From contig CAJJAW010000003.1 of the NCBI GenBank assembly GCA_905182195.1, positions 220,591-284,590 on the forward strand: 64,000 nt of DNA, in the 5' to 3' direction. The DNA is from Alphaproteobacteria bacterium UBA4588 (GTDB taxonomy: Bacteria > Pseudomonadota > Alphaproteobacteria > Rhodobacterales > Rhodobacteraceae). Below, piece by piece: positions 51,962 through 60,664 of this stretch. Position 1 is the stretch's first letter, and each line of letters opens with the position of its first letter. The translations under genes were made by a program, and so were the position numbers. Under the pieces are notes generated by a model. That model searched no databases and was not told the origin of the DNA. It saw only the letters and a program-made list of their open reading frames with translations.

Positions 51962-52021
51962 AGCTGGGCGGATCTCATCTTGACTATTGAAATACATAAA
52001 AATATTAGGGTAGTAATCGAC

Positions 52022-52667
52022 ATGAGACTTAATGATGTAATTCCAGATATTTCTGTAAAGACTGACCAGGGTGAATTTAGTTTGCATGAGTGGATTGGAG
52101 ATTCATGGGCGATCCTATTCTCTCATCCCTGGAGACTTCACACCTGTCTGCACAACTGAATTCAGTGTGGTTGCACAGCTAAAAGACGAGTGGGCTAAAA
52201 GAAATACAAAGGTTATTGGTATTTCTGTAGATAGTGTCACAGAGCATAAAAAATGGAAAACAGATATTGAGGCTGTGAGCAAATGCAGTCCCAGTTTTCC
52301 AATAATTGCCGACACAGACCTAATTGTCTCTAAAGCTTTTGATATGTTGCCAGCAGAGGCGTACTTACCAGATGGGCGAACGCCGAATGACACTGCTACA
52401 GTTAGATCTGTTTTTATTATAGGAGCAGATAGAAAGCTAAAACTATCAATGACCTACCCTATGAGCGTGGGAAGAAATTTTGCGGAAGTGGTAAGGGCTT
52501 TAGACGCGCTCCAACTATCAAGCAAAAAAGGCGTGGCGACCCCAGCAAATTGGCAAGTTGGGCAAGACGTCATAATTCCAACGACTGTCAGCAACGAAGA
52601 TGCTGAGCGGAAATTTGGAGCCTTTCAAACAATATTACCATATTTAAGAAAGGTTAATTTAGGATGA
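52022..52667 (+). pseudogene. 1-Cys peroxiredoxin (Prx6/AhpC-TSA-like) with a 1-nt frameshift near 52127-52129
   Basis: Frame 1: MRLNDVIPDISVKTDQGEFSLHEWIGDSWAILFSHP; continues in another frame as (P)GDFTPVCTTEFSVVAQL...ATVRSVFIIGADRKLKL...TPANWQVGQDVIIP. Confidence 0.8.
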
Positions 52668-52814
52668 AGTGGTGCGACACAGGTCTCATAAAGACAGCAA
52701 CCTAAAGCGGCCGTTTGGCCCTGATTGGCCCAAAGGCAACACAGTGCCACCATGCTATGGATGTGTTTGGATGCCGCACTAATTAATCAGATGATGTTTG
52801 AGAGAGGATCAGCA

Positions 52815-53309
52815 ATGAAGAACAAAGTATCGTTAAGCCGGCGGCAATTGTTAATACTTGCATCAAATTCAATAGTTGCTGCACCGTTGGCTGCCTTAGC
52901 AGACGGCACTTCTCCTGATATTCACGTAGTTAAAAATCCACAGTGTGGTTGCTGCAATGCATGGATAGAGATTTTAACAGACAAAGGCTTCAATGTTACT
53001 ACTGAAGATCGCTCTGGTAGCCTTTTGACTGAATTTAAGATTGAGAGTGGCATCCCCAAAGATATGATGTCCTGTCATACCGCTAAAGTTGATGGGTATT
53101 TCATCGAAGGACACGTTCCCGCCAGCGACATAAGGCGTCTTATAGCAGACCGCCCTGATGCATTAGGATTAGCCGTACCAGCAATGCCTTACGGCTCGCC
53201 CGGGATGGGACCTGAAGATGAGCGTGAAGCCTACGATGTATTCATAGTTAGCAGTGATGGAGCCACAGAGGTATTTCAACATTATCCTAAAGCAGGAATA
53301 TCCGTTTAA
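52815..53309 (+). CDS. DUF411 domain protein with N-terminal export signal
   Basis: VVKNPQCGCCNAWIEILTDKGFNV, SCHTAKVDGYFIEGHVPASDIRRLI. Confidence 0.93.
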   Translation: MKNKVSLSRRQLLILASNSIVAAPLAALADGTSPDIHVVKNPQCGCCNAWIEILTDKGFNVTTEDRSGSLLTEFKIESGIPKDMMSCHTAKVDGYFIEGHVPASDIRRLIADRPDALGLAVPAMPYGSPGMGPEDEREAYDVFIVSSDGATEVFQHYPKAGISV

Positions 53310-53505
53310 GACTGCCCTACTCACCGTCTAATTCCTCATACCACCTTCGACCCCCGGGGTACCCTCCACTTTACAGATTAGGAGTCCCTGATAGGCTAGT
53401 AATACGAGTTTGGACGAGTGAATTAGTTTATTCTGGGTGGACCCGTTCTTTGAAAAGTCGTAAGTAGCTAGCCAGTACTTGTATTAAGGTTTCGGACTTG
53501 GGGTA

Positions 53506-54531
53506 CTATTTCGTTTCACCAAATAAAACCTGCCGTTTTTTATCTGCCTTACTACAATCAATTTGTCCGTCATGGACCTCGATAACCCAAGACCTGATAC
53601 CATTATCTGCATCCAACTTGAGCTGTTCTTTTTGATGGGGCGCTAGCCGATCATTAGGTGCTTTTACTTCAACGCTTACTACACTTTCTTTCCAAACTAT
53701 TAGGTCAAGAGTAGCTTCGTAATCCCACTTAGTTTTTGGGGCTGCTTCACGCTGTTTCCAGTAGGCATATAAATCTACCGCGAGCTTCAAGATTTTATCC
53801 TTAAACTCCCCTTCATTTTGCTCAGTTATCTTATTAATCCAGTTTTGAATACTTGCGTCTGTCGGCTTGAAACCGCTGCGCTTAATTGTCAGAATCGTGT
53901 CAGCCGTATCTAGCAGTCTTTGCAGCGGGCAGTCATGCCCTGTCTTGTCCTTCAGCGCGTTATCTAAAATTCGGCATCGGTTTTTAAGTTGCTGCAGTTC
54001 TGCGCTGGCAAAGTGTTCCAAGAAGCTGAGGTAGTATTGCAGGCCACCTCTAGCATTATAAAATGAGACCAATGTGTCAGCACTAAGTTCTTCGGCTGGC
54101 CTAGGGGTTAGGTAAGCCCTTCCAACCGCAAAACTCTTGACCCCTCGGTCCTGCCAAGTTTGAAGAATTTTTGGAATCATCTCTTCCGAAAAATTCGTAG
54201 CATGACCAATTAGGTCCGCATGAGAAAATTTATGATTATTAGTTTGCCAATATCCATCGGCTGCAAAGTTGAAAGCTAATTTAGGGTTATTTACAGCCAG
54301 CGACGTTCGCTTTTCCTTGAAGTAGCTTTCCCTATTGCACCAAAGCATCATAATTAAAATCGTGCGATCATAATCAAACTGCTCTGTGAAATATCCCTGC
54401 CAGCCATGCGAAACTAAGTAGTCTAAGACTGCTAGTTCAACACGTTTAGGGTCACGGTCCTCATACTGCCACAACTTCTTTCCAAGCCGCTTTAGAGCAA
54501 TGTGTTCTATGTCTATACTCACTTGGGACAT
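53506..54531 (-). CDS. Orphan VRR-NUC-like (PD-(D/E)XK) nuclease
   Basis: C-terminal LDLIVWKESVVSVEVKAPNDRLAPHQKEQLKLDADNGIRSWVIEV resembles the FAN1/VRR-NUC core (D...EVKxPxDxLxxxQ); N-terminal 200 aa unrecognised. Confidence 0.7.
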   Translation of the reverse strand: MSQVSIDIEHIALKRLGKKLWQYEDRDPKRVELAVLDYLVSHGWQGYFTEQFDYDRTILIMMLWCNRESYFKEKRTSLAVNNPKLAFNFAADGYWQTNNHKFSHADLIGHATNFSEEMIPKILQTWQDRGVKSFAVGRAYLTPRPAEELSADTLVSFYNARGGLQYYLSFLEHFASAELQQLKNRCRILDNALKDKTGHDCPLQRLLDTADTILTIKRSGFKPTDASIQNWINKITEQNEGEFKDKILKLAVDLYAYWKQREAAPKTKWDYEATLDLIVWKESVVSVEVKAPNDRLAPHQKEQLKLDADNGIRSWVIEVHDGQIDCSKADKKRQVLFGETK

Positions 54532-54665
54532 ATGGGCCTTTATTCTATTTTATTATATCCAGAAGTATGATCCTGCCCCTTTGAATTGGTCCACCCCTAT
54601 AATTAGGAACTGGAGGATCAAATATGAGAATCTGATCGGCCCCCTTTACTGCCCATATTTTACGG

Positions 54666-54962
54666 CTAGCACTTGCCGCGCCATTTCAGCGACCGCCTGT
54701 TCAAAACTACTAAATCAGAGTCGCCTGAAATTATATCATTACACAAGTCGACCGCGTTTGCAGCTTGGTCGTGGGTCAGGTTTTTATATGCGGGTCGAAG
54801 CAGATGATCGTACCAGACACCACCGCAAACAGCGTCGAGCACAATGCGTTGAAAGCAGTGATCATTGCGCACTGGCCAGTGCTTGTGTGACGTTCGTGCG
54901 AGATGTGGCATGATCTCTTTTGTCAGCACCATATATTGAGATACCAGATCGGCGGTGCGCAT
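54666..54962 (-). CDS. Conserved hypothetical small protein
   Basis: 98-aa ORF RNDHCFQRIVLDAVCGGVWYDHLLRPAYKNLTHDQAANAV; protein-like composition. Confidence 0.6.
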   Translation of the reverse strand: MRTADLVSQYMVLTKEIMPHLARTSHKHWPVRNDHCFQRIVLDAVCGGVWYDHLLRPAYKNLTHDQAANAVDLCNDIISGDSDLVVLNRRSLKWRGKC

Positions 54963-55143
54963 TGGGTGCCTCCATGTTCGAACTAAAGCTTAACAAGATC
55001 ACTGTTTCTGTGAAGTCCTAATTTCTTGGACCGCGGTGCATGGACCGGGGACTCCGGATCACGGCCCCCGCGCCTTGGACCATGGGGCTTTAGTGTTGAG
55101 CGCAGAGATTTAGGCTGTGCCAGCAATTTGATGCAAGTTCTTA

Positions 55144-56202
55144 TTAGTCTGACAGCTCCGTCTGAATGCGTGTAGTACGCGCCAGAATGTCGACACCCTG
55201 CTGATTAAAGAAGTGCAGCATGTCGATGAATACCCAGTTTTCTTTAAGCTTGTTTCCCTCGCGACGATATACATCGATGACTCGAAACTCGCATAGCTTG
55301 TCGTTCGATGGCAGCCCTAGATATCCACCTGTTGCTTTTGCCTTAAAGTTTGGCCAACCGAAGAAACCACCGCAATTGCCCTCAGCTATACGGGCAATAT
55401 GGCCCGTCCCTGATCGCTCGCTGAGCCCGGCGCGGAAAGGACCTGAGTGCTGTTGTGCATAACGCCCGATCGTATAAGTCGCGCCAATGCCCGCTGGCCC
55501 CCACCAAATCATATCGTCATGCCAGCTGAGAGCGAGCTCTTCTTCAAGCGGCAAACCACTGTTCCATTGCCCCAAATAGCTAATCATTTTGTGCATGACG
55601 TCCATTGTCTTTTGCCCCTCCACAGGATCAGCATCTTCGAACAAAAGCGCATCACGTGCTGCGGGCCCGGGTTGGACCATATGTGCCCCAGCTTGGCCTG
55701 GGAAAGGGGCATACCCAGCCTGAACCATGAGGTGCGGAATATCGAAATAAAAGGCGGTTTCAGCGATCTTGCCATCCACGATTTTGTGAAACTCTGCATA
55801 CCGCAGCATGATCATCTTACCTGTAGGTTGTATTCCCAGCCATGGCGCATCAAACAGGCCCATCAGGTGCCCCATAGAGCACACCCAAACCGATCCAGAA
55901 TCGTCAATAAAATTGTCGCCAGCAAAAAAAACATCTAGGCGGCGTTGGATGTGCCTAACTGCGTTACGAAAAGGCTGCCAAAATAGCTTCGATACTACCT
56001 CCGCGCTAGTCTGCAAGTGAAATGGATGGAAGGCGCGCCACGTGTAGTCGGCTACCGTGTACTGTTTGAGAACAGCAGTGATTCCTTCAAGTTCAGCATT
56101 GTCCAATGCTTCATAGTACTCACGCACCACTCTTTTTTCCGCCTGAAAGCCCAATGCCTTTTTCCTTTTACTTCGGTGCCAGAAGGCTTTCCAGCATCTC
56201 AT
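55144..56202 (-). CDS. Two-domain SnoaL/NTF2-like protein (ester cyclase family)
   Basis: Two internally related modules; C-terminal KLKENWVFIDMLHFFNQQGVDILAR matches the other SnoaL-like proteins in this window. Confidence 0.8.
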   Translation of the reverse strand: MRCWKAFWHRSKRKKALGFQAEKRVVREYYEALDNAELEGITAVLKQYTVADYTWRAFHPFHLQTSAEVVSKLFWQPFRNAVRHIQRRLDVFFAGDNFIDDSGSVWVCSMGHLMGLFDAPWLGIQPTGKMIMLRYAEFHKIVDGKIAETAFYFDIPHLMVQAGYAPFPGQAGAHMVQPGPAARDALLFEDADPVEGQKTMDVMHKMISYLGQWNSGLPLEEELALSWHDDMIWWGPAGIGATYTIGRYAQQHSGPFRAGLSERSGTGHIARIAEGNCGGFFGWPNFKAKATGGYLGLPSNDKLCEFRVIDVYRREGNKLKENWVFIDMLHFFNQQGVDILARTTRIQTELSD

Positions 56203-56264
56203 ACACGAATTTTGCCTACCTTTGCAGAATTAGCTTGCATGAACATTTGATAGAAGTCTATCCT

Positions 56265-56284
56265 TTTTGCAAACGTATGCAAAA
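56265..56284. promoter_or_regulatory. Palindromic candidate operator, LacI-family style
   Basis: TTTTGCAAACGTATGCAAAA, 18/20 palindromic, centred on CG, 29 bp upstream of the ABC ATPase start in a divergent promoter region. Confidence 0.6.
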
Positions 56285-56312
56285 TGATTGGTGAGCATTC
56301 CGGGGGGACTGC

Positions 56313-57361
56313 ATGGCGAAAATTGAACTGCGCAATCTGTCAAAGCGATGGGGAACCTTCGTTGGGGTTGAAGACTTCAATCTTACAATTGCGGATCAAG
56401 AATTCCTTGTCCTGCTAGGCCCATCAGGCTGCGGAAAAACTACAACCATGCGTATGCTTGCAGGTCTGGAAGACGTCACTGGCGGCGATATCATGATCGA
56501 CGGTGTGCGCGTAAATGATCTTGACCCCAAAGACCGCGATGTCGCGATGGTGTTCCAATCTTATGCTTTGTATCCAAATATGAATGTTTACGAAAACATC
56601 CGCTTTCCTTTGAAGGTTCGCAAAGTCCCAGAGGCCGAGCACAAGAAACGTGTTATGCGTGCCTCTGCGATGGTTGAATTGGATGATTTTCTACACCGGA
56701 AGCCTGCCGAACTTTCAGGCGGTCAACGCCAGCGTGTTGCTCTCGCACGCGCCATTGTGCGTGAGCCTAATGTCTTCTTGATGGATGAACCCCTTTCAAA
56801 CCTTGATGCAAAGCTGCGCGTTTCAACCCGCGCCCAGATCAAGAACCTAAGCCATGAACTTAAAGTCACAACGATTTACGTGACCCACGATCAAATCGAA
56901 GCAATGACATTGGCCGACCGCGTTGTCGTAATGAAAGCTGGGGTTGTGCAGCAAGTGGGTAGCCCAACCGAAATTTACGACCGTCCAGCGAATGCCTTTG
57001 TTGCAAGCTTCATCGGATCACCAGCCATGAATTTGGTTTTGGGACATCTACCAGGGGAACGTTTGAAGGCGACCATATTAAGGTTTCAGGGCTTGAAGTC
57101 GCGGATGGTCCTGTTCAGCTTGGCTTCCGTGCTGAGGATGCGTCAATCGTCAAAACAGATGGTGAAATTCATGCCGCTGTCTACACAATGGAACTGCTTG
57201 GCGACGCGACAATGATCACTGTTCGGGTTAACGGCGAACTGGTCTCAGTTAAAGCATCCAAAGAATATCGTGCACAGATCGGCGACATGGTTCGCATCTC
57301 TGTTCCGAGTGAAATTTGCCATTTGTTCGATACACAAACAGGTGCGCGAATTGGGGACTAA
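56313..57361 (+). CDS. Sugar-type ABC transporter ATP-binding protein (MalK/UgpC-like), frameshift at about 57054-57057
   Basis: GPSGCGKTTTMRMLAGLE, LSGGQRQRVALARAIVREP; after a 1-nt correction the C-terminal domain reads GTFEGDHIKVSGLEVADGPVQLGFRAEDASIV...GARIGD*. Confidence 0.88.
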
Positions 57362-57443
57362 CCCCAAACGAGATCCCCCAAAAGGGGAGTAACCAAGGTG
57401 CGGTCTTGCAAGGCGCACTTTAATAAAAAACAGGGAGAAACAA

Positions 57444-58680
57444 ATGTTTCTAAAGACAATTACATTCGCAGGTGCATTTGCACTTTTGGGAAGCACAGCA
57501 ATCGCTGGGTGCGGTATTTCAAGCGGTAACGTCAGCATTCTATCTAACGACTTTCCTGCAATTCAAGCCGTGACATCTGCTGCAGCAACTTGTGCAGGTG
57601 ATGGCGTAACTGTTGAAACCAACCTTACCAAAGATCACAAAGACATTATGGTTGCGGCGCTCACCGCCAACCCTGCTCAATACTCCTCTGTGATTGTTTC
57701 CAACTCAACCCTCGTCACATTGATGAACGACGGTTTGGTACGTCCATTGGACGAAATGGTCGCGAAACACGGCGCCGCCTTGAGCAAAAGCCAGTTGATC
57801 ACTGTTAATGGCAAAGTGATGGCTGTTGCCTTCATGGCTAACGCACAGCACCTGTTCTCACGCACAGACGTTTTGGAAGCCGCTGGTGTTGGTGCTATCC
57901 CAGCAACCTACGAAGACGTTCTTGCAGCAGCAGAGAAAATTCGCGCTGCAGGCTTGATGGAATACCCAGTTGCCTTGAACACAAAAGCAGGCTGGAACTT
58001 GGCTGAAGAGTTTGTGAACATGTACATGGGTACAGGCGCTGACTTCTTCAAATCAGGTACTGCTGAAGCTGCCGTAAACAACAAAAACGGCGTCGCTACA
58101 TTGGAAATGCTGAAATCACTAGTGGCCTATTCCAACCCTGATTACCTGACATACGACTCCAACGCGACACAGGCTGAGTGGGAAGCTGGCAATCTTGCAT
58201 TGGCAACAATGTGGGGATCACGCGGCAGCGCAGTTCTGGACGATGAAGGCTCAACAGCCGAAGGTCGTTGCTGGCACTGTTCTTTCTGCAGCACCAACTT
58301 GGGGCAACGGTGCACGCCCAGCTTCAACATTGTGGTGGGACGGTATCGCAATCTCAACCAACGTGTCAGACGAAGATGCAGAAGCAACATTCGTTGCAAT
58401 GATGAACGGCATTTCTTCTGACGTTGTAAAAGCCAACAACGATGCAGCTGTATGGTTGGTTGATGGCTACATGCCAAGTCCAGCATCCGCTGGTGTTTCA
58501 GGCACAGCAGCAGGCGGTGCTGCACCTTACCCAATGTTGCCATTCATGGGTGCATTGCACACAGCCCTTGGCGCAGAAATCACTGATTTCTTGCAAGGTT
58601 CGGAAAGCGCAGAGCAAGCATTGGCTGACGTTGAAGCGGCATATACAGCAGCAGCTAAAGAGCAAGGCTTCTTGAACTAA
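57444..58680 (+). CDS. ABC transporter substrate-binding protein, frameshift at about 58260-58262
   Basis: Signal peptide MFLKTITFAGAFALLGSTAIA; 57444-58421 frame and 58195-58680 frame join as ...SAVLDDEGSTA/VVAGTVLSAAPTWGNGARPASTLWWDGIAI... Confidence 0.85.
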
Positions 58681-58751
58681 GCCAAACTGGAAGGGGGCTT
58701 AGTGTCCCCTTCCTCACACATCCTATTTCACCCCAGCCTTAGGCGAGCTTG

Positions 58752-59783
58752 ATGAAAAACCGCACCTTCTTTTGGTTTATATTGCCATCGTTGATTACGA
58801 TGTTGCTGTTTATCGCATTGCCGATTGTTTCTGTTGCCGTGCAGTCCCTGCATATCGAGCACCAAGCTGTCATGATAGAGGTGGAAAACTGTGGACCCTT
58901 TGGCTGTAAACAAGAATTACAGGTCGACGTTGAAGAAACCGCGAAGTTAAAAGAAGAACGCCCACTGGGCCAATTCAACGCTTTGGGAACGTACACCAAC
59001 CGCAACCACCTTGCCTTCACCGAAATTGGCCTGGCCTGGCAGTCCAGTACCGGTGTTGTCGATTTTTTCTCCAAGGCGCTGAACCTGCCGTTTTATCGCG
59101 CCCTTTCATTCACGCTGACCTACACTTTCGTGGTGACACCTTTGGTCATCATCTTTGGCTTCATGATCGCGCTTGGCGTAAACACATTGCCAAAGAGGAT
59201 CAAAGGGCCAACAATCTTTATCTCCCTATTACCGATGATAGTAACACCCCTGATTGGATCGTTGATCTTGTTCTGGATGATTGATGCCAACGGTATCTTA
59301 GGCGCGACGCTGCAACGGATATTTGATGATCCAGATCTATCACTGAAAGCATCCCCTACCCTTACTTGGATTATGCTTATGGTTTACGGGGTATGGCACT
59401 CTGCGCCCTTCGCGTTCATCGTTTTCTATGCGGGGCTACAGACAGTGCCTGCCGACACAATGGAAGCTGCTATGATTGATGGGGCCTCACGCTGGGAGCG
59501 TACACGCTATGTTGTCTTGCCTCATTTGATGCCGCTTACGGTCTTCATTTCTCTGATCCAGTTGATGGACAACTTCCGTGTCTTTGAGCCGATCGTCAGC
59601 TTTTCGGCCCAAGCCAGTGCCACTTCTTTGTCGTGGATTATCTACAACGACCTTGTTGGCACCGAGAGCCAGTTCTTTGGCTCAGCCGGTGCTACCTCTG
59701 TCCTAACAATTATCGGTGTGAGCATCCTGCTTATTCCAGTGCTGATCCGCACTTGGCGCGACTTTAATCAGAAGGTGGTATGA
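58752..59783 (+). CDS. ABC transporter permease
   Basis: EAAMIDGASRWERTRYVVLPHLMPLTVF permease EAA motif. Confidence 0.93.
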   Translation: MKNRTFFWFILPSLITMLLFIALPIVSVAVQSLHIEHQAVMIEVENCGPFGCKQELQVDVEETAKLKEERPLGQFNALGTYTNRNHLAFTEIGLAWQSSTGVVDFFSKALNLPFYRALSFTLTYTFVVTPLVIIFGFMIALGVNTLPKRIKGPTIFISLLPMIVTPLIGSLILFWMIDANGILGATLQRIFDDPDLSLKASPTLTWIMLMVYGVWHSAPFAFIVFYAGLQTVPADTMEAAMIDGASRWERTRYVVLPHLMPLTVFISLIQLMDNFRVFEPIVSFSAQASATSLSWIIYNDLVGTESQFFGSAGATSVLTIIGVSILLIPVLIRTWRDFNQKVV

Positions 59784-60664
59784 TGTCAGATATCGTTCAT
59801 CGCCGTTCACCTGTTTTGAGTACGGTCATCTGGGGCCTTGTTCTGGTCTGGATCATAGCCGCGGGCTTTCCGTTCCTTTGGACGCTTTGGGGATCTTTCA
59901 AGGTACAGGGCGACTTCTTCTCGAAGGCCGATTGGGCCAACGCAGTTTACGGCGTGCGCACACAAATCGAAACGGGCGGCGCTCTCACAGGCAATGGGTA
60001 TTACGGCGCTTGGGTTACCAAAGAGTTCGGGCTTGCCGCGTTTAACACCAGCATCGTCGTGGTTTCTGTGGTTATCATCTCATTGACACTTGGTACCCTT
60101 GGGGGCTACGCCCTCGCCCGCTCAGGCAAGAAATATGCGTTCTATCTGTTGATGCTCGCCTTGGTATTTCGTGCCATGCCCCACATCACTTTAGTATCTG
60201 GCTATCTCCTGCCGTTCTTTGAATGGAACCTCTGGGGACACTTACCCACTGCGATCATCGTGATGGTGGCAATTAATCAACCCTTCACCCTTTGGATGTT
60301 GCACAGCTTTTTCCTAAACATTCCCAAAGACCTAGACGAAAGTGCAATGGTTGATGGCTGCACACGTTTTCAAGCATTTCGTCATGTCATTGTGCCAGTC
60401 ATGTGGCCAGGCGTTGTCACGACAGGATTATTTTCCTTCTTGCTAGCCTACAATGACTTCACCGTGACCGCGACATTGCTAAGCCAAGCAAACCAGACGA
60501 TGGTGCCAAAAATTGCCAGTTTCTTGGGAACAACCCAGACTGAGGGCAACATCATGTTTGCAGTTGCCGCAGTTGTTTCTGCAACTGCACCATTGTTTGT
60601 CTTGATCCTATTTTTCCAACGCCAAATCGTAAGTGGCCTAACAGCAGGAGCCGTCAAAGGATGA
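59780..60664 (+). CDS. ABC transporter permease
   Basis: [34 protein letters not shown]. Confidence 0.93.
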   Translation: MMSDIVHRRSPVLSTVIWGLVLVWIIAAGFPFLWTLWGSFKVQGDFFSKADWANAVYGVRTQIETGGALTGNGYYGAWVTKEFGLAAFNTSIVVVSVVIISLTLGTLGGYALARSGKKYAFYLLMLALVFRAMPHITLVSGYLLPFFEWNLWGHLPTAIIVMVAINQPFTLWMLHSFFLNIPKDLDESAMVDGCTRFQAFRHVIVPVMWPGVVTTGLFSFLLAYNDFTVTATLLSQANQTMVPKIASFLGTTQTEGNIMFAVAAVVSATAPLFVLILFFQRQIVSGLTAGAVKG

